64,000 bases of DNA from CBDEUK01 sp965250225. GTDB lineage: Bacteria > Pseudomonadota > Gammaproteobacteria > Eutrophobiales > Eutrophobiaceae. The first letter of the stretch is position 1. Each line of letters opens with the position of its first letter. The stretch lies in NCBI GenBank assembly GCA_965250225.1, contig CBDFNQ010000035.1:62001-126000 (forward strand). The letters are read 5' to 3'. The translations under genes and the position numbers were made by a program. Under the pieces are notes generated by a model. The model was not told the DNA's origin. It did no database searches and saw nothing but the letters and a program-made list of their open reading frames with translations. Positions 36,327 through 45,385 of this stretch are shown one piece after another.

Positions 36327-37955
36327 TTACTCATCCGCTATAGATTTTACTGTATCGAATATGTTTTTGAGCTCATCATCTAATACTAACCCTTTCTCTT
36401 GCATTAATTTAGTACCGACACTACCTAATAATCTTTTTAAATATTCGATTGAATCGCCAGCACCATGTTCGAACATGACTTTCTTAAAGTCTTTCAATCT
36501 GGCATCACCATGCTTGGTAGAGTCAAAGTTTTCAACTAACACCTCTTCTGTTGGTGAAAGTTCTTGATTAATAACTTGCGCTACAATATCAAGCGGATAA
36601 TAATCTTCAATTGTTCCTTTAGTTAAACAGATAACCTTTTTTATGTTTGTAAGTGATGCCGTTTTTGCTTTCTCTAAATCATCTGCACATTTCTTTGCAT
36701 CAGAATCGAGAACAATTACACATGGAATATCGTAAGCTAACAGTAATTGTGCGGTGCTTCTGACTTTTGGAAAGTCACTGCCACCTATATTAATTATTGC
36801 GATACCAAGTTTAAATTCACTCAGACCAAGCATTTCCATAAATATTGGGAACCCGTCTTCTTCTGTTTTTCCTTCAACGAGAATTGCACAATTACTACCA
36901 CCTTTTAAAAGTGCGTCAGAAGCGCGGATGCCTAAATCTGTTCTAATTTGACTTAACTGTGCTGGATCAAATGTTTTAGCTATTGTGTTTCCCTTAGCTG
37001 TTCTTGTTAGCAGAATATTATTTTCATATTTACTACGGTCAATAAATACAGGCGAATGTGTAGTAACAATCACTTGTGAACCTTTACTAATGTCCTGAAT
37101 TACAGACAATAATTGTCTTTGAGCTTTAGGATGAAGGCTGTTCTCAGGCTCCTCCATAGCAAATATAAAATACCCTGCCAGTTTTAATTCGGCTATTAAA
37201 CGAAACAATGCAATTATTAAATTGTTTTGTGTCCCAGCCCCGCGGTTTTGAATCAGAACGTTTTCAACACGATCATCAGACAATTTAACCTTGAATGAGA
37301 CTCCTTCAATAGGGTCAATCTCTAATTCATCAAAGCCGATAGAAACTGAATCATTATGCATTTGTTCTTGCAGGTAACGCTGTAGTTCTTTCCTTGGCTC
37401 ATCAAGTGAAGATTTCAGAGTCTTTTCTAATTCAGTTAGTGAAGTAGTACCATTGCCATCCTCTAGGGACTGTTTCATTTTTGCGCGAAGTATTTTACCT
37501 AATAATGCTGTTTTTGTCATTGAGAATTGAACAGCCAAGTCTCTTCGTACAGGTATAAAATGAAAATTTTCTGACGAGAACCACTTTTTTAAAACCGGTG
37601 CTGTCACAGCAACGGCTGAATTATCATCAAGAGTGACTTTTACAACAGGTGCTTTTCCGAACTCAAAAACTTTGCTTAATACAATAGAACCATCTGCACG
37701 GGTAAAGCCTTCTAATTCATCGGCATCTATGACATCCTGAAAAGTTAAAACAATGCGTATATCGTTTGCAGTCTCTTCTTTAAACCAATCAGTCGTTTCA
37801 GTTAATTTCTTACCTGCAAAGAACTTCTCAAGTGCGAATAGAAACGAGGTTTTCCCTACATCATTTTCACCAATTAATACGCTGAATTGATTTAGTGGTA
37901 CAGATACAACTTCTAAAGCTCTAAAATTAGAAATCTCAACATGACTTATTTTCAC
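36327..37955 (-). CDS. OLD-family ATP-dependent endonuclease
   Basis: 542 residues. The N-terminal SMC/RecF-like ATPase has Walker A IGENDVGKTSFL, an Asn/Gln region before AMEEPENSLHPKAQRQLL (Walker B with signature) and VIVTTHSPVFID. A C-terminal Toprim nuclease domain follows (ILVEGKTEEDGFPI, IVLDSDAKK). Overcoming-lysogenisation-defect proteins cleave DNA and many act in phage defence. No UvrD-like GajB helicase is adjacent, so this is not Gabija. Its only partner is the broken DUF2130 gene. A defence role is inference. Confidence 0.88.
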   Translation of the reverse strand: MKISHVEISNFRALEVVSVPLNQFSVLIGENDVGKTSFLFALEKFFAGKKLTETTDWFKEETANDIRIVLTFQDVIDADELEGFTRADGSIVLSKVFEFGKAPVVKVTLDDNSAVAVTAPVLKKWFSSENFHFIPVRRDLAVQFSMTKTALLGKILRAKMKQSLEDGNGTTSLTELEKTLKSSLDEPRKELQRYLQEQMHNDSVSIGFDELEIDPIEGVSFKVKLSDDRVENVLIQNRGAGTQNNLIIALFRLIAELKLAGYFIFAMEEPENSLHPKAQRQLLSVIQDISKGSQVIVTTHSPVFIDRSKYENNILLTRTAKGNTIAKTFDPAQLSQIRTDLGIRASDALLKGGSNCAILVEGKTEEDGFPIFMEMLGLSEFKLGIAIINIGGSDFPKVRSTAQLLLAYDIPCVIVLDSDAKKCADDLEKAKTASLTNIKKVICLTKGTIEDYYPLDIVAQVINQELSPTEEVLVENFDSTKHGDARLKDFKKVMFEHGAGDSIEYLKRLLGSVGTKLMQEKGLVLDDELKNIFDTVKSIADE

Positions 37956-38121
37956 AAATATCCCTCTTGTTTTTATCGACTAACTATAAGTAGACACCCT
38001 ATTTGTCTTTTGACAGCCCGGAAATTGGGGTGTATAACAATCCGGGTTGTCTATAAAACAATAACTTAAGCTCTCGGTACGGAGCCTAAATAGAATATCA
38101 AACGTCGTTTCTGATCCATCC

Positions 38122-38541
38122 CTACATTTCATCACAAATATGGCCTGAACTATCATCTTCTTCATCTGGAATTTCAGGCATCATGCTTTGCATCTGTGCC
38201 ATCATTTGTGGAGCCATTTCGCTGCATTTTCTCATGGCCTGAATTTCTGGTGATGATGATATTTCTGCTCCATACTTCATGCCAGTTGCCATTGCCTCAT
38301 CTCTTTTTCCTGCCTGACACAATGCTTCAATTTCTGCCTGCATTTTTCTGCCTTTGGCCTCTAACTCAGGCAAGGCTGATTGATCAATTTTTGCCATACA
38401 TTGCTGCATGGCTTCCGCCTGTTGCATCATCTGCTGCATTTGTTCCTCGCTCATCCCTTGGGGGCCAGCGGATACAAGCTGAAAAAAGAAAGTGAATAAT
38501 ATAGTTACGAAAAATCTATATGTGAGAAAATGGTTCTTCAT
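38122..38541 (-). CDS. small exported Met/Gln-rich protein of unknown function
   Basis: 139 residues with a signal peptide (hydrophobic to about residue 25, QLVSAG). A helical mature part is strikingly rich in Met, including QMQQMMQQAEAMQQCM and PQMMAQMQSMMPE, with four Cys. AGGAGA lies 8 nt before the ATG. Met-rich periplasmic proteins sometimes bind copper, but there is no conserved motif to prove it. It is not recognised as a named family. Confidence 0.65.
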   Translation of the reverse strand: MKNHFLTYRFFVTILFTFFFQLVSAGPQGMSEEQMQQMMQQAEAMQQCMAKIDQSALPELEAKGRKMQAEIEALCQAGKRDEAMATGMKYGAEISSSPEIQAMRKCSEMAPQMMAQMQSMMPEIPDEEDDSSGHICDEM

Positions 38542-38576
38542 GATTCAGTTCTCCTTTTTAAAATTAGCAAGCTTGA

Positions 38577-40040
38577 TTATCCAGTTGTTATTTCAAATAC
38601 GTTGTCAGATGGTAATCGAACCAGTGTAATATCAATAATGGTTGTTCGGTAATTTTGAAAAATTCGGCAAATTTCATCAGCCTTGAGCCTGATATTCATT
38701 GGGACATAAGAAATTTCATTAGAGTCAGGTTCATAGGCAGTTACTTCCACATCCAGTGGTGCAATGTTACAAAGCTTATCATTCCAGCGTTTTCTTTTAT
38801 ATTGAATCGTTCTTAAGTAAAAAGTAAGAGTGCCAGGGTACTTGGTGTTATTGTGTTTGTCCTGAATCATTCGTTCAATTTGAAACTGGTCAGAGTTTCG
38901 TTTAGGTCTGGAATGAAAGGTAATATCGTTATTGGGTACTGCGTTACCAAATTGATCCCGAATACGAAAGATGATTTGCGAATGCCCTTCATACTGACGT
39001 TGTTTGTTCCATCCTATGAGACTGGATCTTGATTTGCTCACTTTCTTTAATGTGTTTTCTAGACCCTGGTGAAATCGTTCAGCTGTTTTTTTATACGCAT
39101 CGGGATCATATTTTGTCTTCAGTGCTGCTTTGATATAAGGCAGTATACGCCCACGGTTTTTTTTACCATCAACTATCCCTATATCCTTACCGAAGTGTGC
39201 AGTCTCATAGAGAACCATGAACGGAATTTCAAGACGTGAATCGGATAGATATTCCAGACTGAAATCGTAGTAAGAATCGGTGATTAATTTATCTTGCTCG
39301 CGTTTTTTGATCTGGTTTTGAATGTGGCTTGCGGTTAGTTTGAAGGCGCGTTTTGTCGGCGTGACAGGGATATAGTTATAGTTCAGATTGCAGGAAGAAG
39401 TCCGTACTGTGTTGTCAGAGGAATCTTCCTTGACATAACGAATGGGAATAGCGCGAATAACCTTTTTCAATATGCCTGAAAAGGTTTGTGACCCGACCAG
39501 ACAAAATTCCTGAATCTGGTAATCGTGATACATATCATTCCCAAGTTCAAGAAAATGACGATGCAGATCAATGGTTTTCCAGGAACCGAATTCCAGTTCA
39601 TTTAATACCTGTACCCCAGGTTCAGTTCCCATGAAGATAAATCGTCCCCAGCGTGCCAACTGTCCTTTACCAATATGTGCCAGTCCACTGCCAAAATTAG
39701 CACCGGCAAGATGAATTAAATTCATGACAGGTGATGGTTTAGGACTGAATTTCTTGACCCAGTTACGCACAACTAGCGCACCTGTGCTATGAATAATGAC
39801 GTGAAAGCCAGATTTTAATAAATGTGGGAATTCTTTTTTCAAGGCCCTGTCCATGGCAAAACTAACATCGTTGAGTGTGACCCCGTCTTCCAGTGAAATC
39901 CACCGACTCAGATCAAGTTCTTCAATCTTGTTACTGCCAAGGGATTTTCGCAGTGATTTGGGTAAGTCTCCATAGATACTTTTAGCGGAATTATTTTTTC
40001 CTTCTGAACTATAGCCATGCACTAAAAGAATTGGTTCCAT
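38577..40040 (-). CDS. alpha/beta-hydrolase (lipase/esterase-like) with C-terminal extension
   Basis: 487 residues. The N-terminal ~220 fit an alpha/beta-hydrolase: PILLVHGYSSEGKN oxyanion strand, and the nucleophile elbow IIHSTGALVVRNW in which the first Gly of GxSxG is His. The C-terminal ~200 residues include a beta-sandwich-like region (IIFRIRDQFGNAVPNNDITF) of unknown role. No signal peptide. It lies 35 bp upstream of the Met-rich protein gene on the same strand. The substrate is unknown. Confidence 0.7.
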   Translation of the reverse strand: MEPILLVHGYSSEGKNNSAKSIYGDLPKSLRKSLGSNKIEELDLSRWISLEDGVTLNDVSFAMDRALKKEFPHLLKSGFHVIIHSTGALVVRNWVKKFSPKPSPVMNLIHLAGANFGSGLAHIGKGQLARWGRFIFMGTEPGVQVLNELEFGSWKTIDLHRHFLELGNDMYHDYQIQEFCLVGSQTFSGILKKVIRAIPIRYVKEDSSDNTVRTSSCNLNYNYIPVTPTKRAFKLTASHIQNQIKKREQDKLITDSYYDFSLEYLSDSRLEIPFMVLYETAHFGKDIGIVDGKKNRGRILPYIKAALKTKYDPDAYKKTAERFHQGLENTLKKVSKSRSSLIGWNKQRQYEGHSQIIFRIRDQFGNAVPNNDITFHSRPKRNSDQFQIERMIQDKHNNTKYPGTLTFYLRTIQYKRKRWNDKLCNIAPLDVEVTAYEPDSNEISYVPMNIRLKADEICRIFQNYRTTIIDITLVRLPSDNVFEITTG

Positions 40041-40286
40041 ATTATTCGATTCCAGTAAATGTGAAACAGTTCGTAGATTACGCTAATTAGGAACGGGTTG
40101 AAATACCATTTCAAGCTGATCTATGAAATATTTTTTATATATAAAGGGTCGCAAAATCTATGAGAATACGTGAACTGGTTCCCGTTTTTAAAAAGTAGTG
40201 CTTAAGCTTATGTGAACCGACTCACGTTTTCATCGATGAGACTCAATTTTTACTACAGTCTCTTTCTATACTGACGATATTACATA

Positions 40287-40316
40287 ATAAATGTCAGTAA
40301 TAAGGCATAAATGTCA
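40287..40316 (+). promoter_or_regulatory. direct repeat upstream of the lipoprotein gene
   Basis: ATAAATGTCA occurs at 40287 and again at 40307, exactly 20 bp (two helical turns) apart, ending 23 bp before the start codon. Operator-like; the binder is unknown. Confidence 0.35.
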
Positions 40317-40339
40317 TTAAGTAAACACGGCGTATCGAT

Positions 40340-40759
40340 ATGAAATTATTCAGGCAATTAATGATTAAAATTACCCTCCCTATTTTATTCATCTTAACCT
40401 TCTCTGGTTGTGCAAGTCTTGCTTTGACTGCAGGTGGTCTTGTGGCTGGAGCCGGCATTGATCACTCCCTCAGTGGTATTGCTTATAAAACGTTTACAGC
40501 CCCGATGGACGAACTACAGTCAGCAACTTTGCAAAGTTTGGAAAACATGGATATTGCTGTAACGGATATGAATGAGACGGAGCCTGGTTGGGAAATTAAA
40601 GGTACTACAGAAACTCGAGTTATTGACATTGAACTAGAAAAGATAACATCTAACGCATCACGGATGAGGGTCATTGTGACAAAACACGAAGATGGTTTTT
40701 TTAAAGATAGTTCAACCGCAGCTGAAATTATTGTTCAAACTGCATATGTAATGGAATAA
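40340..40759 (+). CDS. DUF3568-type lipoprotein
   Basis: 139 residues with a lipoprotein signal peptide and lipobox FSGC (Cys near 24). The mature part is TAGGLVAGAGIDHSLSGIAYKTFTAPMDELQSATLQSLENM, the pattern of DUF3568 lipoproteins. Probably anchored in the outer or inner membrane leaflet facing the periplasm. Followed 32 bp later by another exported protein on the same strand. Confidence 0.8.
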   Translation: MKLFRQLMIKITLPILFILTFSGCASLALTAGGLVAGAGIDHSLSGIAYKTFTAPMDELQSATLQSLENMDIAVTDMNETEPGWEIKGTTETRVIDIELEKITSNASRMRVIVTKHEDGFFKDSSTAAEIIVQTAYVME

Positions 40760-40791
40760 AGAATTTTAGTTAAATTGAAAAGGGTGTGGCT

Positions 40792-41484
40792 ATGATAAGA
40801 AATCAACAAACAATAAGATTGATTATAAGTGGCCTTGTATTTTTAGGTATAACATTCGTACAAATAATTTTTGCAGATACTACGACTACAGATCCTTTTA
40901 GTCAGAGCATAGCTAGATTGAGTGAAATATTAAATTCGGACAATTATCCAGAATACGAACCAAAAGACAATTCAAATGCCGATAAAATGTCGAAAGCAGT
41001 TCCCCAAGGCACATCTCAAGTCACATCAGATTCTTCATCGAGGAGTTATACAGTAACAGCCGTTGCAAAAACTCAAAACAGCAGCAATAAAAAGTCTACC
41101 AACCATTATCAGAATTTATCTGCGGGAAATAGAAAAATAGCTGGTGCGTTACACAGTGCTCAGTATTTAGATGCGGTTGAAAATTACCCGAAGTTTAATG
41201 CAACGAGGAAAAACTGGACACTTGAAAAGATAGCAAATACCAATCAAAAAACTAAAAGCTGGGGTCAGATTTTTAAACTGATGAAAGCTGAAAATTTGAT
41301 TGAAGAAGAAAATCTAGGACAGGTTATGCGTAATCATAGCGACATGATCAAAGCGAATAAAAAACCGAATAATGATAATAAAGTAACGCCTGCAAAAAAG
41401 AAAGAAGCCATTGTAATTACAAATGCCAGTGGTGAATACCTAGTTATTAATAGAACTGACTCAAAAGGGCCTGATAATTTATAA
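40792..41484 (+). CDS. exported protein of unknown function
   Basis: A ~230-residue protein with an N-terminal hydrophobic signal (IIISGLVFLGITFVQIIFA pattern), a Ser/Thr/Asn-rich linker and a C-terminal half with AGALHSAQYLDAVENYPKFN and Lys-rich segments. Not recognised. ATG 40792 is chosen over GTG 40786 because AAAAGGG sits about 8 nt before it. It appears co-transcribed with the lipoprotein gene and a small frame starting 12 bp after its stop. Confidence 0.55.
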   Translation: MIRNQQTIRLIISGLVFLGITFVQIIFADTTTTDPFSQSIARLSEILNSDNYPEYEPKDNSNADKMSKAVPQGTSQVTSDSSSRSYTVTAVAKTQNSSNKKSTNHYQNLSAGNRKIAGALHSAQYLDAVENYPKFNATRKNWTLEKIANTNQKTKSWGQIFKLMKAENLIEEENLGQVMRNHSDMIKANKKPNNDNKVTPAKKKEAIVITNASGEYLVINRTDSKGPDNL

Positions 41485-41495
41485 GGAGTCCATAT

Positions 41496-41654
41496 ATGCA
41501 AACTATTTTCAAAGATAAAAGAAGCGAATTTGCGGATGAAATATTATTTATGAATGAGTCTCAATTTACGGATGAAACTCTATTGGTCGAAATTGATCAC
41601 CTACGGATCAGGTTATGTGAATTCTTTTCCCAGCTGTTCCATAAGAATAGATAG
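41496..41654 (+). CDS. small protein of 52 residues
   Basis: Starts MQTIFKDKRSEF and ends QLFHKNR. A strong AAGGAG (41483-41488) lies 7 nt before the ATG and overlaps the stop of the preceding gene, which favours a real translated gene. Acidic N-terminal half, no export signal, no recognised family. Confidence 0.45.
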   Translation: MQTIFKDKRSEFADEILFMNESQFTDETLLVEIDHLRIRLCEFFSQLFHKNR

Positions 41655-41848
41655 TGATCTGTGCATTTCGTTGAAAATAGATTCATCAGGTACTAATTCT
41701 TTTCCTGGTTGTGTAAAGGTAGAGCCATTCAGCTGATTTCTACAGTTTTCCAGGAGTGATGTAACAGATTCTGGTGTAACCTCCAGATACTATTCTTAGA
41801 TATTTTTTCCCACCGCTAATAGATATGACCAGCGGGAAGCAGATTACT

Positions 41849-42205
41849 TCAAGAAAGAAATACCAGGGCAAGTGCAATGGCAGCAGGCAAAGCTTGAATG
41901 AAGAATATTCTTCGGCCGACTGTTATTCCTCCGAAGATGCCAGCGATGATCACACAAATCAGAAAAAATATTTTGATTGAATCGCCTGCCTCACCGAGAC
42001 ATATACCCCATATTAACCCGGCTGCTAAAAATCCATTATACAGTCCCTGATTCATTGCCAGGGTTTTTGATTCATTAGCCTGTTCTTGTGTTTGTTTAAA
42101 CGTTCGCAAGCCAAACGGTTTGTTCCAGAGGAACATCTCCAGGAAAAGGAAATAAGCGTGAAGAAGGGCTACGAGACCGACTAATATAGTTGCTATGTTT
42201 AACAT
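41849..42205 (-). CDS. DUF1304 family membrane protein
   Basis: 118 residues, four predicted membrane helices. The family pattern is visible: LVALLHAYFLFLEMFLWNKPFGLRTF, then NQGLYNGFLAAGLIWG and FFIQALPAAIALA. Function is unknown across the family. A GGAGG ribosome site precedes the ATG. Confidence 0.85.
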   Translation of the reverse strand: MLNIATILVGLVALLHAYFLFLEMFLWNKPFGLRTFKQTQEQANESKTLAMNQGLYNGFLAAGLIWGICLGEAGDSIKIFFLICVIIAGIFGGITVGRRIFFIQALPAAIALALVFLS

Positions 42206-42245
42206 GTTACCTCCATTTTTAGATAAACATTAAATTCATTTGAAA

Positions 42246-43016
42246 TTATTTATACGCTATAAAAAAGAACCGACGAAAAGGAAAAAGCACCTTTCCATTT
42301 TGTTGTTGTGGATACGCTACATTATATTTTGCAAGAAGCTCATGTTTAAATTTTTCTTTGTCTTCTCGCCTGGGCAAAGATTCCATAAAAGGTCTCAAAC
42401 CGGTGCTGTGAAACCACTCAATGATTGTTTCAACATTATCCATTATGTGGACATATTCAGTCTCCCACATTTCAACTTTTGATGCCAAAGGGTCAAGCAC
42501 ATTATAGTAAAAAGATTGAGGCTCCATGGATAATAATTGACATGCGCTTTCGGTAAAACTGCACCATTCAGGTTGTTTAGCAACCTCTAATAATAATTGA
42601 TGTGAGGGAGAATTATAATGCGCTGGCATCTGAACGGCTAATGCACCTTCATTGTTAAGGTAACTCATAAGCTTCGGAAGTAGACGTTCATGATCAGATA
42701 TCCAGTGCAAAGCCGCGTTAGAAAAAATAACATCATAGTGAGTGTCAGGTCGCCAATCCTTCACATCAGCCTGAAACCAGTTAACTTTGGAACTAGTTTC
42801 AGTTGCTATTTTTAACATCTCAGTTGAACTATCAAAGCCGCTAATGTCAGCGTTTGGCCAACGTTGTTCTATCACGAATGTACTATTGCCCGGACCACAG
42901 CCAACATCCACAATACTCTCAGGGTTACTAATTTGTATTCTGGAAATCAAATCGTAAAAAGGTTGCGTTCTTTCGTTTTTAAATTTTAGATATTGCTCAG
43001 TGTCCCATGTTGACAT
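42246..43016 (-). CDS. tam: trans-aconitate 2-methyltransferase
   Basis: 256 residues. SAM motif I is VDVGCGPGNST, with FSNAALHWISDHERLLPKL and the C-terminal ETEYVHIMDNVETIIEWFHSTGLRPF, a signature segment of Tam. It methylates trans-aconitate, a spontaneous by-product that inhibits aconitase. Stand-alone gene on the minus strand. Confidence 0.92.
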   Translation of the reverse strand: MSTWDTEQYLKFKNERTQPFYDLISRIQISNPESIVDVGCGPGNSTFVIEQRWPNADISGFDSSTEMLKIATETSSKVNWFQADVKDWRPDTHYDVIFSNAALHWISDHERLLPKLMSYLNNEGALAVQMPAHYNSPSHQLLLEVAKQPEWCSFTESACQLLSMEPQSFYYNVLDPLASKVEMWETEYVHIMDNVETIIEWFHSTGLRPFMESLPRREDKEKFKHELLAKYNVAYPQQQNGKVLFPFRRFFFIAYK

Positions 43017-43214
43017 TATCTATATCTCTTCATGCGGAGTTAACGTTGAATAATTTACAAACCTAATTAGGGGTGATGATATCAGGGTATGTTAGTGGGA
43101 TCATATGCCAATATCTTATAATTGTACGGAACGGCTAGTGAAGCCAGGCCATAGAAAAGATATTAATTAGTCACTAAATCTGTTTAAGGCGAATATTTTA
43201 GAATACAATGATTA

Positions 43215-44600
43215 TCATTCTGATAAAATGGAGCGGTTGCGACCAGATTGTTTTGCACAATACAGAGCTAAGTCTGCTTTACTAACGAGTGAATCGATGT
43301 CCTCAGTGTTGTTCCAGATACTGATACCTGTGCTGATTGTGCAATTGATACGATAATCATCAATATTTTCAGCAACTGAGTTTTTAATCAGAGTGCGCAA
43401 ACGCTCGGCTGTTTCCATTCCTTTTATTGCATCAACACCAGGTAACAATACTGTGAATTCTTCACCGCCCCAGCGCGCAAATATATCGAAATCCCGTAGA
43501 TTGGTTTTGACGATCTCAGTAATTGCAATAAGGACTTTGTCACCAACTGAATGTCCATAATCATCATTTATCTGTTTGAAGTGATCTATATCGAAAATTA
43601 ATAGACAAACAGATTGTTTCTCGCGGTTAGCTCTAGTCAGTTCTCGCCCGGCAAGATAAAAGAATTCTCTACGATTACTGATGCCAGTGAGAAAGTCCTT
43701 ACTGGCTATTTTTAAAAGACCATCTAAATGGTGTTTTCTTAATGTAGCATCATAGCGTAAAGTTAACCAGGTTAATAACAGCATAACGACAGCTATTATC
43801 GTTGCAGGAAGAGCTAGTTTTGGTATCAGGGTATTACTTGGTCTATCGTGTATCCACGTGAACTGTGCGATAGTTTGATTATTTAGGTCAGCAAGCGATA
43901 GCTGGTGATTCGCGGGTTGATTAGATTTTGATGTAATTGATAATTCAGGAAGTATGTACGTAGTTGTGATTTTCTCAAGATAATCATCGTCTAGTTCTTT
44001 AGCAAACAAGAGAAATGATTTGTCATCTCTTGGTATAGCACTTTCTTCATAAAGAAAAGGGCCTGTGGAAATCATAAAAATTTGATCATTTATTTCCATA
44101 AAATAATTAATAGATTGGGAGCGGATATTGTTTGTACTAGCGAAGGGGATAAGTGATACTAGTCCATTTTTTATCCATTCTGAGGGATCTATCTCTGTTT
44201 GTTTTCCGTTTACATAAGCTATTGTAGGATTTAACGAGCCGTCAACAGCAATAGACAGGTCAATATCATGGGTATCTGTGAGATAACTACCAATATTAAT
44301 ATTGGCCCAAACAGGATCAGTTTCAATAATCAGGTTTTGATGTGCCTCATTCCAGTAGGAATATTCAATGAAAAGATCCTGTAATCGTTGTTGTTCGATG
44401 TTAATAGCAACTTCAATTCGATCATGCAGGTTTTTGGCATCTAGTTTGTCCAATGTCATGATGGAAAAATAAGAGAGGATACCAACAGTTATTATGCTGA
44501 TGATAATCAGCACCAATACTACCGGTGCCAGAGTTTTACTTTTCGTAAATGATTTAGGCCAGAGTAAAGTCTCGTTGAGAGAGGGTGGAGGATTTTTCAA
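43215..44600 (-). CDS. diguanylate cyclase with CHASE4 sensor
   Basis: 461 residues. Membrane helix near 25-45, a periplasmic CHASE4-like sensor (EYSYWNEAHQNLI..ADTHDIDLS pattern), a second helix near 265-285 and a C-terminal GGDEF domain. The active site is intact (ARWGGEEFTVLLPG). An RxxD inhibitory site, RDFD, sits five residues before GGEEF, so c-di-GMP feedback inhibition is expected. Synthesises c-di-GMP; the signal is unknown. Confidence 0.9.
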   Translation of the reverse strand: MKNPPPSLNETLLWPKSFTKSKTLAPVVLVLIIISIITVGILSYFSIMTLDKLDAKNLHDRIEVAINIEQQRLQDLFIEYSYWNEAHQNLIIETDPVWANINIGSYLTDTHDIDLSIAVDGSLNPTIAYVNGKQTEIDPSEWIKNGLVSLIPFASTNNIRSQSINYFMEINDQIFMISTGPFLYEESAIPRDDKSFLLFAKELDDDYLEKITTTYILPELSITSKSNQPANHQLSLADLNNQTIAQFTWIHDRPSNTLIPKLALPATIIAVVMLLLTWLTLRYDATLRKHHLDGLLKIASKDFLTGISNRREFFYLAGRELTRANREKQSVCLLIFDIDHFKQINDDYGHSVGDKVLIAITEIVKTNLRDFDIFARWGGEEFTVLLPGVDAIKGMETAERLRTLIKNSVAENIDDYRINCTISTGISIWNNTEDIDSLVSKADLALYCAKQSGRNRSILSE

Positions 44601-44879
44601 CTGTTTTTACCGGCTTGATAAAACATACTTAATAATAAAGTAAAGAATTGATAATTTCACTATTTTAGTGAGAATATCCCGGATAAAGTTCCTGCATTTA
44701 GCGGATGCAATAATTTTCGACCATACCAATGCTGCTGTGCATTCATTCGGGAGATTGGTAAAAATCCGATTTCGCCAAAATAAACCAAAAAATTTTAAGA
44801 AAAGTTCACGATTGAAAGTTTGTTACTAACATTTTGTAATGTTTACAAAGATCCATCTGTTAAGTGGGTTTGTACTTTA

Positions 44880-45260
44880 TCAACTTTGGCGATGTGAAAT
44901 AATATAGAGAAATATCGCTATAATGAGACAGACTAGGGCTACGATATCAGCTAATACAATTTTACGGATTGCATCATTATAATTACCAACTGACGAGGCA
45001 ATAGCAATAAAAGAAATAACACTTGCGCTGCCTGCAACAAAAGCCACTGGTTGGAGAGTTGGTCGAAATGCAGCGTAGATGAGAAATAAACCAAGAAGAC
45101 CAAATAAAAGTGCACGATGGCGTATTAGAATAGAAATGTTTGATTCCTGGAAAGACAGGCCATAGAGTGAGGAAAGATGTTCAGGGCCAAGCATACCAGA
45201 TATGGGTAATATATGAATGGTGCCAACGATTATGAGCAGTACGGTTATCATTTTATGCAT
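44880..45260 (-). CDS. small four-helix membrane protein of unknown function
   Basis: 126 residues with four strongly hydrophobic segments (about 3-22, 45-65, 70-92, 97-120). Contains RHRALLFGLLGLFLIYAAFRP. No enzyme motif. Not recognised beyond a membrane protein. The ~280 bp to the cyclase gene hold no evident gene. Confidence 0.65.
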   Translation of the reverse strand: MHKMITVLLIIVGTIHILPISGMLGPEHLSSLYGLSFQESNISILIRHRALLFGLLGLFLIYAAFRPTLQPVAFVAGSASVISFIAIASSVGNYNDAIRKIVLADIVALVCLIIAIFLYIISHRQS

Positions 45261-45385
45261 ATGAATGCCTTTCTGAAAATAATTATTCTACGAAATAGTG
45301 TACAGGTGGATGTACATAATATAGACAATATGTTAAAAGGTATTTATAGTTTTTACTTGTTCAACTGATCAGGAGGAGATTAGTA

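Noticed and set aside
34883..37955. Gabija or PARIS defence system
   Set aside because: There is no UvrD-like GajB helicase gene, and the ATPase and Toprim domains are in one protein, unlike PARIS AriA/AriB.
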